The notes under the pieces: model-generated | Told to the model about the DNA's origin: nothing | What the model saw: only the letters and a program-made list of their open reading frames with translations | Databases searched by the model: none | Translations under genes and position numbers: made by a program | DNA from: Vreelandella salicampi | Lineage (GTDB): Bacteria > Pseudomonadota > Gammaproteobacteria > Pseudomonadales > Halomonadaceae | Direction of reading: 5' to 3' | Assembly (NCBI RefSeq): GCF_013415105.1 | Contig: NZ_JACCDF010000015.1 | Span: 33,870 to 97,869, forward strand | Length of the DNA stretch: 64,000 nt | Shown here: positions 17,797 through 27,182 of the stretch, piece after piece | Layout: every line of letters begins with the position of its first letter | How positions within the stretch are numbered: the first letter of the stretch is position 1

Positions 17797-18966
17797 CTAT
17801 TCGCCCCAGCCTAGCTCTTTGGCCAGCGCAAAGGCGTGATTTGCCGCCGGCACGCCGCCGTAGATCGCCACGTGCATCAGCACCTGACGTAGCTCGGCCT
17901 CAGAAAGACCGATACGCTTGGCAGTTTTCAAGTGCAGCGTTAGCTCTTCACGGCCGAGCGCGGCGAGAATACCGGTGGTGATCATGCTGCGCTCACGCCG
18001 GGTCAGGTCGTCGTTGCTCCAAAGCTCACCCCACGCCAGGCGAGTGATCATCTGCTGAAACGGCGCATCCAGGCTCGTCGCATTCGCGGTGGAGCGTTCA
18101 ACGTGCGCCTCGCCCAGCACCTGCTTACGGGTTTCAAGGCCGCTGGCGTAATCCACGCCGTTAGCGCCCACATCGCCGAGATCCACAGCCAGCACAGCGA
18201 GCAGTTTCTCGGCAAATAGCGCTGGCGCCTCAACCGGGGGTACATGACCCATGCCATCAAAAATCTCTAGCGGTGCGCCGTCGAGTTCCGCAGAAAGCGC
18301 TTCCAGCGTGGCGGGGGGTGTGGCCATATCTTCGCTGCCGCCGAAAAGCCGGATTTTGGCGTGCTTACCCGTGAGCTTTCCAGTAAAGACATCACGACCC
18401 AGCATTTCGCACAGCTGAGCGTAGGATTCATCATCGCCACGGCCCATCTGCGTGCACCAGCCGGTTTTCAGCGCGGGGCTGGCCTCAAACGCCGCCGGGG
18501 CAAACCAACGCGGTACGATCTCTTCGGCCATCGCCGCCAAGCCCTCTTCGCGCACGCGGGCCGCGCGGGTGTTCCACAGTTCTGCGTTGCCAATCACCGC
18601 GCCGGTATTGGTCAGTGTGGCGGAGAGCAAACGCTCGCTATGTTCGGCAATCAGCTGCTGGCCGACCACGCCGCCGATTGAGGTGCCGGCAAAGTGAAAA
18701 CGCTCGGCGCCAGAGAGCGCTACCAGCGCCAACGCTTCGGCGACCAAATCCGCCGGTGTTGTCTGGGCACCCGTTACGGCTTGGCTCGCGCCGTGGCCGG
18801 GCAAATCCCATGTCAACACGCGGTAACGTGGCAACAGCGCTGGAATAACGTCATCCCATACCGCTTGGCTCATGCCCAGCGGGTGCGCCAGCACCACCAG
18901 CGGGTTGGCCTCACTACCGAGCAGGCGATAGGCGATACCGCGGCCGTTGATCGTTGCAAATGCCAT
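17797..18966 (-). CDS. pcaL: Fused 3-oxoadipate enol-lactonase / 4-carboxymuconolactone decarboxylase
   Basis: A 389-residue PcaD-PcaC fusion, called PcaL elsewhere. Residues 1-255 are an alpha/beta hydrolase with nucleophile motif AGTSIGGVVG and catalytic histidine in GMGHVPPVE. Residues about 270-389 are a carboxymuconolactone decarboxylase domain with LTRRERSMITTGILAALGREEL and the C-terminal HVAIYGGVPAANHAF. The protein would decarboxylate gamma-carboxymuconolactone and then hydrolyse the enol-lactone to 3-oxoadipate. An AGGAG ribosome site precedes the start, 22 bases after pcaF. Confidence 0.95.
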   Translation of the reverse strand: MAFATINGRGIAYRLLGSEANPLVVLAHPLGMSQAVWDDVIPALLPRYRVLTWDLPGHGASQAVTGAQTTPADLVAEALALVALSGAERFHFAGTSIGGVVGQQLIAEHSERLLSATLTNTGAVIGNAELWNTRAARVREEGLAAMAEEIVPRWFAPAAFEASPALKTGWCTQMGRGDDESYAQLCEMLGRDVFTGKLTGKHAKIRLFGGSEDMATPPATLEALSAELDGAPLEIFDGMGHVPPVEAPALFAEKLLAVLAVDLGDVGANGVDYASGLETRKQVLGEAHVERSTANATSLDAPFQQMITRLAWGELWSNDDLTRRERSMITTGILAALGREELTLHLKTAKRIGLSEAELRQVLMHVAIYGGVPAANHAFALAKELGWGE

Positions 18967-18988
18967 GATCTCTCTCCTGTTATTTGGG

Positions 18989-20191
18989 CTATACCCGCTC
19001 GATCAGCGTGGCGATACCTTGGCCGACGCCAACGCACATGGTGCACAGCGCATAGCGCTTGCCGCTGTTTTGCAGCTCGTGGGCAGCGGTGAGCAATAAG
19101 CGCGCGCCGGACATACCCAGCGGGTGGCCCAGTGCAATCGCACCGCCGTTAGGGTTTACGCGCGGGTCGTCGTCAGCAATACCGAGATCACGCAGGCACG
19201 CAAGCGCCTGAGCGGCGAAGGCTTCATTTAGCTCAATCACGTCGATCTCATCTATGCTCACACCAGTGCGCTTGAGCAGTTTTTGCACCGCAGGCACCGG
19301 GCCGTAGCCCATGATGCGCGGCTCTACACCCGCCGTGGCCATGCCGAGAATTTTCGCCATGGGGGTTAAGCCGTGCGCCTCGACCGCCGCTTGGCTTGCG
19401 ACTAGCATTGCCGCCGCGCCGTCGTTCACACCGGAGGCATTGCCTGCGGTGACGCTGCCGCCATCGCGGAACGGCGTGGGCAGGCCCGCCAATTTATCGA
19501 GCGTGGTTTCGCGCAGGTGCTCGTCATGATCAAAGATGAGCGGTTCCTGCTTACGGCGGGGAATCTCAATGGCGGTAATCTCCTGAGCAAAACGGCCCCC
19601 CTTTTGCGCGGCGGCGGCTTTCTGCTGTGAGCGCAGGGCGAAGGCGTCCTGATCTTCGCGCGCGATCTTAAACTGCTCGGCGACGTTCTCGGCGGTTTCG
19701 GGCATGGAATCCACCCCAAACGCCTTTTTCATCGCCGGATTGATAAAACGCCAACCTATGGTGGTGTCTTCGATCTTCTGGCCACGGGAGAAGGCGCTAT
19801 CGGCCTTGCCCATCACATAAGGCGCACGCGACATCGACTCCACGCCACCGGCCAGCGCGAGCTCCATTTCACCAGCTTTGATGGCGCGAAAGGCAGTGCC
19901 AACGGCGTCCATACCCGAGCCACACAAGCGATTCATGGTGGTGCCAGGCACAGATGCCGGGATGCCAGCCAGCAGCGATGACATCCGCGCCACGTTACGG
20001 TTGTCTTCACCGGCCTGGTTAGCACAGCCCATAAAGACTTCTTCGATGGCGGCCGGTTTGAGGTTCGGCGCCTCAGCGAGCACCGCTTTGAAAAGCGTCG
20101 CGGCAACGTCATCCGGGCGAACGCTTGCCAGTGTGCCACCGAAACGGCCCACGGCGGTACGGCGCGGATGGCAGAGAAATACGTCAGTCAT
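18989..20191 (-). CDS. pcaF: 3-oxoadipyl-CoA thiolase
   Basis: A 400-residue thiolase that splits 3-oxoadipyl-CoA into succinyl-CoA and acetyl-CoA, the last step of the pathway. The acyl-enzyme cysteine is in [11 protein letters not shown] (about residue 90). The C-terminal [19 protein letters not shown] and CVGVGQG hold the catalytic histidine and second cysteine. It is 10 bases after pcaJ with an AAGGAG ribosome site. Confidence 0.96.
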   Translation of the reverse strand: MTDVFLCHPRRTAVGRFGGTLASVRPDDVAATLFKAVLAEAPNLKPAAIEEVFMGCANQAGEDNRNVARMSSLLAGIPASVPGTTMNRLCGSGMDAVGTAFRAIKAGEMELALAGGVESMSRAPYVMGKADSAFSRGQKIEDTTIGWRFINPAMKKAFGVDSMPETAENVAEQFKIAREDQDAFALRSQQKAAAAQKGGRFAQEITAIEIPRRKQEPLIFDHDEHLRETTLDKLAGLPTPFRDGGSVTAGNASGVNDGAAAMLVASQAAVEAHGLTPMAKILGMATAGVEPRIMGYGPVPAVQKLLKRTGVSIDEIDVIELNEAFAAQALACLRDLGIADDDPRVNPNGGAIALGHPLGMSGARLLLTAAHELQNSGKRYALCTMCVGVGQGIATLIERV

Positions 20192-20201
20192 GATGCTCTC
20201 C

Positions 20202-20975
20202 TTACTGGCCCGCGTGGGCGCGTTCGGTACGGGCTTTCAGCTCGCGTAGTACGTCGAGTTCTGTTTCGCTCGGCTCGGGGGTGCTTTCCAGCTGCTCGGC
20301 AAAGCGAATTTCCCAACCCGTGGCATCAATCACGTCCTCACGCGACACGCCCGGGTGCAGCGAGACCACCACCAGCTCCTTGCTCTCGGGGTCGGGCTTC
20401 ATTACGCAGAGATCGGTAATGACACGGGTAGGGCCTTTGCCGATATTGGGCACGCCATCACGCCCTTTACCGTCGCGGCCAAAACCCAGCGTGGTCACAA
20501 AGTCGACATCTTTTACAAAAGCGCGTTTTGAATGTTTAAGGGTAATAAACACTTCGCCCGCGCTAGTGGCAATTTCCGGCGCACCGCCACCGCCCGGTAA
20601 GCGAACCTTCGGCGCCTTGTAATCGCCGATTAGCGTCGTGTTCAGGTTAGCAAAACGGTCAATTTGCGCGGTGCCTAAGAAGCCAACGTCAACCTTTCCG
20701 CCCTGTAGCCAGTAGCGGAACATCTCCGGCACGGCCACGGTGGTCAGCGCGGATTCGCACAGTTCACCATCGCCGATGGATAGTGGCAAAATCTCGGGTT
20801 TGGTTTGCAGCGTGCCGGATTCGTAAATCAGCACCACATCGGGGGCGTGGGTCAGGCGCGCCAGGTTGGCGGCCTCCGAAGGCAGGCCGATGCCGACAAA
20901 GCAGGTGGTGCCGTTTGCCAGCGCGCGGGCGGCGGTCACGGTCATCATTTCCGAAGAGGTGTATTCCAGGCTCAT
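20202..20975 (-). CDS. pcaJ: 3-oxoadipate CoA-transferase subunit B
   Basis: A 257-residue beta subunit of a family I CoA-transferase that activates 3-oxoadipate with succinyl-CoA. VVLIYESGTLQTKP likely carries the glutamate that forms the CoA thioester, and LPGGGGAPEIA is conserved in the family. The length resembles CatJ or the glutaconate-CoA-transferase type more than the about 213-residue P. putida PcaJ. Its ATG overlaps the pcaI stop (TGATG), so subunit synthesis is coupled. The pathway role is inferred from neighbours pcaF and pcaI. Confidence 0.9.
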   Translation of the reverse strand: MSLEYTSSEMMTVTAARALANGTTCFVGIGLPSEAANLARLTHAPDVVLIYESGTLQTKPEILPLSIGDGELCESALTTVAVPEMFRYWLQGGKVDVGFLGTAQIDRFANLNTTLIGDYKAPKVRLPGGGGAPEIATSAGEVFITLKHSKRAFVKDVDFVTTLGFGRDGKGRDGVPNIGKGPTRVITDLCVMKPDPESKELVVVSLHPGVSREDVIDATGWEIRFAEQLESTPEPSETELDVLRELKARTERAHAGQ

Positions 20976-21820
20976 CAGGCTTGTCCTCCTGCACTGTCAC
21001 TGGCTGTACTGCGGGCGGCGTTATAGACGTTCTCGTCGAGCCACGTGGTAAAAGTGTCGCGGTCGCGTGCGATAGCGTCCCACTCTTTATAAAAGCGGTT
21101 GTTGCGATCGTAGTAACCGTGGGTATAGGAAGGCAGCGCCCCCTTTTCGGCCACGGCAATGGCGCTAATCGCCCAGCCGGGAATCACACAGGCGTTGGGA
21201 TGCGCGTTCAGATCGTCGACGATCTCTTCGACGGTGACGATGCTGTGCTTCGCCGCCATCACGGCCTCTTTCTGCACGCCAACGATACCTTCAACCAGCA
21301 CGTTGCCTTGGCGATCAGCGCGCTGAGCGTGGACGATGGAGACATCCGGGCGCACCGAGGGCACCGCCGCTAACCGCTCACCGGTGAAGGGGCACTCGAT
21401 AAACTTGATTTGATCATTAACGCTAGGCAGTTCGCTGCCGACATAGCCGCGCAACACCGCCAACGGCAAGCCCGCTGCTCCCGCTTCAAAAGCGCAGGCC
21501 ATGGCCGCGTGGCTGTGCTCAAGAATCTCGATCTTGCGCGGCCAGCCTTTCTCAACCGCATCGCGCAGGCGGTGCAGCGAGCCAACGCCGGGGTTACCGC
21601 CCCAGGAGAAAATGACTTTCTTGGCGCAGCCCGCGCCGATCAATTGATCGTAGATCAAATCGGGGGTCATACGAATCAGGGTTAAATCGCGCTTTTGCTG
21701 GCGGATGACTTCGTGGCCCGCAGCGAACGGAATCAGGTGGGTAAAGCCCTCCATGGCGACGGTAGCGCCGTCCTCGACGAAACGCGCCACCGCGTCATGC
21801 AAGCTCAAAAACTCGGCCAT
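20975..21820 (-). CDS. pcaI: 3-oxoadipate CoA-transferase subunit A
   Basis: The alpha subunit of the same transferase, about 281 residues from MAEFLSLHDAV. That start has an AGAGG ribosome site; an in-frame start at 21871 would run through the operator region and is unlikely. The conserved segments VAMEGFTHLIPFAAGHE and FSWGGNPGVGSLHRLRDAV fit the CatI/glutaconate-transferase type rather than the shorter P. putida PcaI. It is preceded by tandem PcaR-like boxes, so pcaIJ (and likely pcaF-pcaL downstream) should respond to beta-ketoadipate through the IclR regulator. Confidence 0.9.
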   Translation of the reverse strand: MAEFLSLHDAVARFVEDGATVAMEGFTHLIPFAAGHEVIRQQKRDLTLIRMTPDLIYDQLIGAGCAKKVIFSWGGNPGVGSLHRLRDAVEKGWPRKIEILEHSHAAMACAFEAGAAGLPLAVLRGYVGSELPSVNDQIKFIECPFTGERLAAVPSVRPDVSIVHAQRADRQGNVLVEGIVGVQKEAVMAAKHSIVTVEEIVDDLNAHPNACVIPGWAISAIAVAEKGALPSYTHGYYDRNNRFYKEWDAIARDRDTFTTWLDENVYNAARSTASDSAGGQA

Positions 21821-21853
21821 GCTAAGTGCCTCTATTAGGATGAACGCAAATTT

Positions 21854-21889
21854 TGTTCGACTTACGAACATAGATTCTATATGCGAACA
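21854..21889. promoter_or_regulatory. PcaR-type (IclR) operator before pcaIJ
   Basis: TGTTCG-ACTTA-CGAACA (21854-21870) is a perfect inverted repeat with the same geometry as the P. putida PcaR site GTTCGATAATCGCAC. A weaker second copy, GATTCT-ATATG-CGAACA (21873-21889), follows 19 bases later. The pair lies 34 bases upstream of the pcaI start. Similar boxes precede the AEC gene and the IclR gene. Confidence 0.72.
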
Positions 21890-21934
21890 AACTTAGCGGG
21901 CAACCTCGCGTAAGTCAACAACCCCTTTAGAACG

Positions 21935-23281
21935 CTAAACGTCACGCGTGGGTATTAGCCACGCGCGCGCTCGCGCCACCTGCTGCGCACTACTACCAAG
22001 GTATAATGCTGGGTCGCAGGCATCGCGTAGCGCCTCTGGGGTAACACTCGCGGCGTCGGAGTATTTCGCTAACACTTCGGTCAGCACTTCCGCATACGGA
22101 CGGACTTGTTGGCGGGCGATTTCGGCGGCCTCGGCGCTGAGCGCTTTAGCGGCATCCGGCCCAAGGTGTGGAGTGAGAAGGCGGGCGACAGGTTCGGCCA
22201 TGATGCCGCCACCAGTAACGGCCAGATTACGCTGCATCTTCTCGGGGTAAACATCTAAACCTTCGAGCAGCACGGCGAGCTGCTCAAGCGCCCCCTCCAC
22301 CAGCAGCGTGCTCTCAGTCAGCGGTGCCCATTCCGCGTGCCATTCGCCCAGGCCGCGCTCTAATGGCTGGGCGTACACGTTCAACAGCGTGCTGGTAAGG
22401 CCATGGACTTGACGAGCGCCACCGCGAATCAAGGCGCTACGCACCGGGTTGCGCTTATGCGGCATGGAAGAAGATTCTCCCATGCCCGGCGCGGAAGGTT
22501 CGGCGACTTCACCGATTTCGGTTTGCGTCAGCAGCGACACATCGAGCGCGACCTTCTCTGCCGCGCCAGCAATAGCGTCCAGCGCCGTACCCAGCGCATG
22601 AATCGGCTGGCGGTCTGTGTGCCAAGGCAGTACGGGCGCCGCAAGATTTAATCGCTCGGCTAGCGCGTCCATAAAACTCAAGCCCTGTGCGTCCCAGCCG
22701 GAATGAACGCCGACCGCGCCACCAAACTGCACCGGCAACTCCACGCCTGCCAAGCGGCGGCGGCTCTGCTCCAGCCCCACCGCCCAGTGCGAGACCTTCA
22801 CCCCGAAGGTGATCGGCAGTGCCTGCTGCATCAGCGTGCGCCCCACCATCGGGGTATCCGCGTGAGCCTCCATCAGCGCCAGCGCCGCTGTGCGGCAGCG
22901 TGTAAGCAAGTTATCCAGCGCGGCCAAACGCGGTTTGAGCAATAGCATCAGCGCGGAATCGACCACGTCTTGGCTGGTCGCGCCGAGGTGCCAGTAGCGT
23001 TTGAGCGCGGCGGGGAGCTTGGCGCGCCCCTGCTTCACAAACGGAATCGCCACGTTGCCGCCGCTGGCGATGCCGGTGGCGATGGCGTCAATGTCCCAGT
23101 CGACACCGTCGAGCGCATCGCGCAGCTGCTGGCTGGTCGTGGCAGGAATCGCGCCGCTTGTCTCCTGCACTTCAGCAAGGGCAATCTCGAACGCGAGCAT
23201 TGCCCGCACCATCGCGCGCTCGTCAAACTCACTAAGCGCGTGCTGGCTCATAAACGGATGCTTCAAAAATGCAGCAGGCAT
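21935..23281 (-). CDS. pcaB: 3-carboxy-cis,cis-muconate cycloisomerase
   Basis: A 448-residue fumarase/argininosuccinate-lyase superfamily enzyme that converts 3-carboxymuconate to gamma-carboxymuconolactone. The signature GESSSMPHKRNPVRSALIRGGARQ near residue 270 carries the catalytic loop, and LGATSQDVVDSALML (about 115) is also conserved. It lies upstream of pcaI on the same strand, separated by 114 bases with the PcaR-like boxes, so it may have its own promoter. Confidence 0.95.
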   Translation of the reverse strand: MPAAFLKHPFMSQHALSEFDERAMVRAMLAFEIALAEVQETSGAIPATTSQQLRDALDGVDWDIDAIATGIASGGNVAIPFVKQGRAKLPAALKRYWHLGATSQDVVDSALMLLLKPRLAALDNLLTRCRTAALALMEAHADTPMVGRTLMQQALPITFGVKVSHWAVGLEQSRRRLAGVELPVQFGGAVGVHSGWDAQGLSFMDALAERLNLAAPVLPWHTDRQPIHALGTALDAIAGAAEKVALDVSLLTQTEIGEVAEPSAPGMGESSSMPHKRNPVRSALIRGGARQVHGLTSTLLNVYAQPLERGLGEWHAEWAPLTESTLLVEGALEQLAVLLEGLDVYPEKMQRNLAVTGGGIMAEPVARLLTPHLGPDAAKALSAEAAEIARQQVRPYAEVLTEVLAKYSDAASVTPEALRDACDPALYLGSSAQQVARARAWLIPTRDV

Positions 23282-23428
23282 GGATAATCAACCTCTTCTT
23301 AGCAGGAATCTAGGCATCGCTTTGAACGACGTCAGCAAAATCGTACAACTGTTCGCCATTTAAACGCCATGCTATCGAGGCGGCTACCAACCCGCAAATA
23401 CCCACTTACGCGCTTGCATCCGGCCGGC

Positions 23429-24106
23429 TCAACGCAAGGCTTCATCCGTACGTACGTAGCGCATCACCATGTCGGTAACGTGATCTTCTAATTTCTGCTG
23501 GTTTTCCGGCGCGGCCTGCTTCCAATCAAAAATACGCGAAAAGGTGTGTTGGTTGGAGACGTTGAAAAAAGACAGCGCACTAATCAGCCAGTGCAACTCG
23601 CGCGGATCTAAGCCTTCGCGAAAGCAGCCGCTTTCGACGCCACGCGCGTAGACGTCGGCGAGGGCATCAATCACACCGGCATTAAGCGATTGAATCAACT
23701 CTGACTGCGCCAAAAACCGCCCATGGTGAATATTTTCAATCATCACCAAGCGAATAAAATCGGGATTTTTAGCATGATGGCAGAACGTAAACCGCACCAA
23801 CCGGCTAAGCGCCTCAAGCGGAGCTAAGTGATCGAGTTCCAACTCGGTTTCTTGCAAGCGCACCTTCTGGTAGGCAGCTTCCAGCGTGTGCAAGTAGAGC
23901 GACTCTTTATCGCGAAAGTAGTAGTAAATCATGCGTTTGGAGGCGCGGGTTTTCTCGGCGATTTCATCAATTCGCGCCCCGGAGAGGCCTTTTTCAGAAA
24001 ACTCGCGGGTGGCCACCGCGAGAATATCAGCCCGCACGGATTCCGGATCATTCTTGCGCCTGCGCCGCGCTGTCGGGGGGCTGGAGGTGCTCGAAGTGGC
24101 AGTCAT
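23429..24106 (-). CDS. TetR-family regulator of divergent TRAP/qui operon
   Basis: A 225-residue TetR/AcrR-type repressor. The DNA-binding domain covers about residues 20-75 (DILAVATREFSEKGLSGARIDEIAEKTRASKRMIYYYFRDKESLYLHTLE), followed by an all-helical ligand domain. It is divergent from the TRAP-quiC-dehydrogenase operon and an imperfect 20-base palindrome lies between them. It therefore probably represses that operon until quinate, shikimate or a metabolite binds; this is inferred from arrangement. Confidence 0.87.
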   Translation of the reverse strand: MTATSSTSSPPTARRRRKNDPESVRADILAVATREFSEKGLSGARIDEIAEKTRASKRMIYYYFRDKESLYLHTLEAAYQKVRLQETELELDHLAPLEALSRLVRFTFCHHAKNPDFIRLVMIENIHHGRFLAQSELIQSLNAGVIDALADVYARGVESGCFREGLDPRELHWLISALSFFNVSNQHTFSRIFDWKQAAPENQQKLEDHVTDMVMRYVRTDEALR

Positions 24107-24163
24107 ACATTGGCCCTCTTATTGTCGTGGTCGTCTTTTGTCTAGTATGCCACATCTTGACTG

Positions 24164-24183
24164 AACGTACCATTTCGTACATT
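24164..24183. promoter_or_regulatory. Candidate TetR operator
   Basis: AA-C-GTAC, six bases, then GTAC-A-TT forms an imperfect 20-base palindrome, 57 bases upstream of the TetR start and 90 bases upstream of the TRAP binding-protein gene. It is the only clear palindrome in the divergent gap. Confidence 0.5.
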
Positions 24184-24273
24184 GTTAATTGGGACAGGAC
24201 GAAACAACCAAGCACGCCAAGGCGGATGGCATTTTCAACCCCATGACAACTGCCCGATAAGAGGACAATAACA

Positions 24274-25302
24274 ATGGTTTTTCCACACGTATCGATGAAA
24301 CGCACGCTCACCGCCACACTCGCTGCCGCCACACTCGCTGCCGCAGCGCACGCTTCCGCGCAAACGCTGCGCTTTGCCCACGTTGATCCGGATGACTGGA
24401 CCACCTCGAAAAAAGGCGCGGCCGGTCAAGTGTTCAAAAACATGGTCGAAGCCGAAACCGATCTCACCGTGGAGCTCTACCCCGCAGGCTCGTTAGGCGG
24501 TGAAACCGAGCTGATTGAAGGCGCGCAAGATGGCACCATCAGCATCGCGATGGTCTCCGGCGCCTACGCCAATTTCTGTGAGGCAGTCGCCGTCACGGAT
24601 ATCCCGTACACCTTTCCCTCCGCCCCGGTCGCGTGGGAGGTCATGGATGGCGAATTTGGCGCAGCGCTCGCCGAGCACTGCCTGCAAGAGACGGGCCTTC
24701 GCACGCTGGCTTACGGCGAAACCGGCTTTCGCCATTTCACCAACTCCGTACGCCCGATCCACTCACCGGAAGATATGGAAGGCCTGAAGTTCCGTGTGCA
24801 AACCATTCCTCTCTATCAAGAGATGGTAGAGGGACTTGGCGCAGAGCCGCAGGGCATCGCCTGGGGTGAAGTGCCGACGGCCCTTGCCACCGGCGTGGTG
24901 GATGGTCAGGAGAACCCCGTCTCGGTGATCTACGGCAACAACTTCTACGAGTTTCAGGATTACTTGACGCTGGACCGCCACGTTTACGGCGTCGACCATC
25001 TGCTGATTAACGACGATATCTTCCAGTCGCTTACCGAGGAACAACAAGCCGCGGTGAAGCGCGCTGCCGTCGTGGCAGGCACCACCGGCCGGGCCATTCA
25101 GCAGTTCAACTCGGCAGAGGGTATCGCCAAGCTGGAAGAGGAAGGCATGGAAATCACCCAGCCTACCGCCGAGCAGATGGAAGCCTTCCGCGAGGCCGCC
25201 CAGCCGCCGGTGCAGGCCTACCTGCGCGATGAGCTTGGTGATGATGCTGAGTGGATCGACCGCCTCTCTTCCGCTGTGGAAGATGCGTCCGCACGCTTCT
25301 AA
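24274..25302 (+). CDS. TRAP transporter substrate-binding protein, qui operon
   Basis: A 342-residue DctP-family periplasmic protein. The signal peptide is MKRTLTATLAAATLAAAAHASAQ; translation may start at 24274 (GAGG ribosome site) or at the internal ATG 24295. The segment GLKFRVQTIPLYQEMVEGLGAEPQGI supplies the conserved carboxylate-binding arginine, followed by LATGVVDGQENP. As the first gene of an operon with quiC and a shikimate/quinate dehydrogenase, its ligand is probably quinate, shikimate or dehydroshikimate. That is contextual inference. Confidence 0.92.
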   Translation: MVFPHVSMKRTLTATLAAATLAAAAHASAQTLRFAHVDPDDWTTSKKGAAGQVFKNMVEAETDLTVELYPAGSLGGETELIEGAQDGTISIAMVSGAYANFCEAVAVTDIPYTFPSAPVAWEVMDGEFGAALAEHCLQETGLRTLAYGETGFRHFTNSVRPIHSPEDMEGLKFRVQTIPLYQEMVEGLGAEPQGIAWGEVPTALATGVVDGQENPVSVIYGNNFYEFQDYLTLDRHVYGVDHLLINDDIFQSLTEEQQAAVKRAAVVAGTTGRAIQQFNSAEGIAKLEEEGMEITQPTAEQMEAFREAAQPPVQAYLRDELGDDAEWIDRLSSAVEDASARF

Positions 25303-25329
25303 CTAACCCCCGATTGATCAAAGCGCTTT

Positions 25330-25357
25330 GCGAGTGGGCCTTGGATGGCCCACTCGC
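25330..25357 (+). promoter_or_regulatory. Intercistronic hairpin after TRAP binding-protein gene
   Basis: GCGAGTGGGCC and GGCCCACTCGC form an 11-base-pair stem with a 6-base loop in the 92-base gap between dctP and dctQ. No T-run follows. It could stabilise the 5' transcript or partly terminate it, so that binding protein is made in excess over the permeases. Confidence 0.65.
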
Positions 25358-25394
25358 GATCCTGCGTACCTGACAAACGATCGAAGGTGCTCTT

Positions 25395-25892
25395 ATGTCT
25401 CATCTTCTTGCCCGGATACATCGTGGCCTGATCCTGTTCAATGGCAGCCTGGCTGGGCTTGCCATGATTCTGATTTTTCTACTGGTCGCAGGCAATGCCT
25501 TTGCGCGCTATACCTTTGGCGGCTCCATTACCTGGGGCGAAGATGCCGCCATTTACCTAATGATTTACGGCCTTATGTTTGGCATGTCCTGGGCCTATCT
25601 ACAGGACAAACACATTGGCTTTGACCTGATTCGTCGCCTGCTGCCGCGGCGTTGGGTGCGCTGGCAGGCCGTGGCCGTCGACTTGATGGTGCTGGTGATC
25701 GGCATTGGTTTGATGGTGTCGGCGGTTGAATTTATCGCATCGCGCGGAGGGCGCACCTCGTCGAGCACCGGCATGCCGATGTGGCTCTTTCAAGCGTCGA
25801 TGCTCACAGGCGGAGGGCTTCTTAGCCTCTCCGCACTGGTCATGGCGGCACGCCGGCTAACCGAGCACACCGGTGAGGAGGCAACCTCATGA
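25395..25892 (+). CDS. TRAP transporter small permease (DctQ), qui operon
   Basis: A 165-residue inner-membrane protein with four hydrophobic segments and the DctQ-type motif NAFARYTFGGSITWGEDAAIYLMIYGLMFGMSWAY. It overlaps the large permease start by 4 bases (ATGA), so translation is coupled. GAAGG lies at good distance from the start. It forms the membrane complex with the next gene product. Confidence 0.9.
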   Translation: MSHLLARIHRGLILFNGSLAGLAMILIFLLVAGNAFARYTFGGSITWGEDAAIYLMIYGLMFGMSWAYLQDKHIGFDLIRRLLPRRWVRWQAVAVDLMVLVIGIGLMVSAVEFIASRGGRTSSSTGMPMWLFQASMLTGGGLLSLSALVMAARRLTEHTGEEATS

Positions 25893-27154
25893 TCTTTGGA
25901 CTGCTAATAGCGCTCATCCTGCTCGGCGTGCCGTTTGCGTTTGCCATCCTCGGCACGCTCACGGTACTGATGGGCTTGGGGGATTTGCCCTACCACATCC
26001 GTATCGTCTCGCAGCAATTTTTCGGCGGGATGGAGTCATTTCCGCTGCTAGCGATACCGCTGTTCATTCTGGCTGGCGAGCTGATGAACGAAGCGGGCAT
26101 TACCCACCGGATTATTAACCTGGCCACCGCGATTGTAGGCCGCATGAAAGCGGGTCTCGCGCACGTGAACATCTGGGCGTCGGTGATTTTTGCGGGCCTT
26201 TCCGGCTCGGCGATTGCCGATACTTCCGCATTAGGGAGAGTTTTCGTCCCGGCGATGGAGAAAGAAGGCTACCCACGCGATTTCTCCGCCGCGCTTACTG
26301 CTGCGTCTTCGGTGATCGGCCCGATCATCCCGCCGAGTATTCCGGTGATTATCTACGCACTGACGGTTTCTGGCGTATCAGTGCCAGGGCTCTTTTTGGC
26401 CGGTATCGTGCCGGGGTTGTTGCTGGCGCTTGGGCTTTCGATTTACGTCTACTTTTTCGCCGGTGACTTGGGCGCCACGCAGTCAAAGCAACAATCTCGC
26501 CGCAACGCTCTCCTGCACGGCCTACTACCCGCGCTGATGCCGGTATTTGTGGTCGGGGCCATTCTCGCTGGTATCGTCACGCCGACCGAGGCGGCGGCCT
26601 TTGCAGTGGTCTACGCGCTGATTCTGGGCGTGGTGCTCTACCGCAATATCAAACTGGTGAACCTGCCTGGCATCTTCGCCCGCGCCATGCGCGACAGCGC
26701 GGTGATTATGGTCATCATGGGCGCCGTTGCCGCAGCCAACTGGGTATTAACCTTCGAACGCGTGCCCAACATGCTCACCGAGTGGGCGCTGATGAGTATC
26801 GATACCCAGTGGACTTTCCTGATTGCCGTGATTCTGCTCCTGCTGGTAGTGGGACTGTTTTTAGAGGGTATAGCGGCCATCTTGGTGCTCGTGCCGATTC
26901 TGCACCCCATCGCCATGGAGCTCGGCATCGACCCGCTGCACTTCGGCATTGTGGTGATCTTCAACCTGATGATGGGGCTGATCACGCCGCCTATGGGGCT
27001 CTGTCTATTTGTCGCGGATTCGGTCTCCGGCGTGGGGATGGGGGCGATTATCCGCCGCATTCTGCCCATGCTCGCCGTGCAGTTTTTGATCCTGTTGCTG
27101 ATTACCTTCGTGCCCGAACTGGTCACCTTCCTGCCGCGCTTGGCGGGTTACTGA
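25889..27154 (+). CDS. TRAP transporter large permease (DctM), qui operon
   Basis: A 421-residue DctM-type permease with about 12 hydrophobic segments. Conserved motifs are GLSGSAIADTSALGRVFVPAMEKEGYP, SSVIGPIIPPSIPVIIYA and GLITPPMGLCLFVADSV. It completes a P-Q-M set followed 28 bases later by quiC, arguing for co-transcription of uptake and catabolism. Confidence 0.94.
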   Translation: MIFGLLIALILLGVPFAFAILGTLTVLMGLGDLPYHIRIVSQQFFGGMESFPLLAIPLFILAGELMNEAGITHRIINLATAIVGRMKAGLAHVNIWASVIFAGLSGSAIADTSALGRVFVPAMEKEGYPRDFSAALTAASSVIGPIIPPSIPVIIYALTVSGVSVPGLFLAGIVPGLLLALGLSIYVYFFAGDLGATQSKQQSRRNALLHGLLPALMPVFVVGAILAGIVTPTEAAAFAVVYALILGVVLYRNIKLVNLPGIFARAMRDSAVIMVIMGAVAAANWVLTFERVPNMLTEWALMSIDTQWTFLIAVILLLLVVGLFLEGIAAILVLVPILHPIAMELGIDPLHFGIVVIFNLMMGLITPPMGLCLFVADSVSGVGMGAIIRRILPMLAVQFLILLLITFVPELVTFLPRLAGY

Positions 27155-27182
27155 ATTCACTGAATATAAGGAGCGTGATGCC

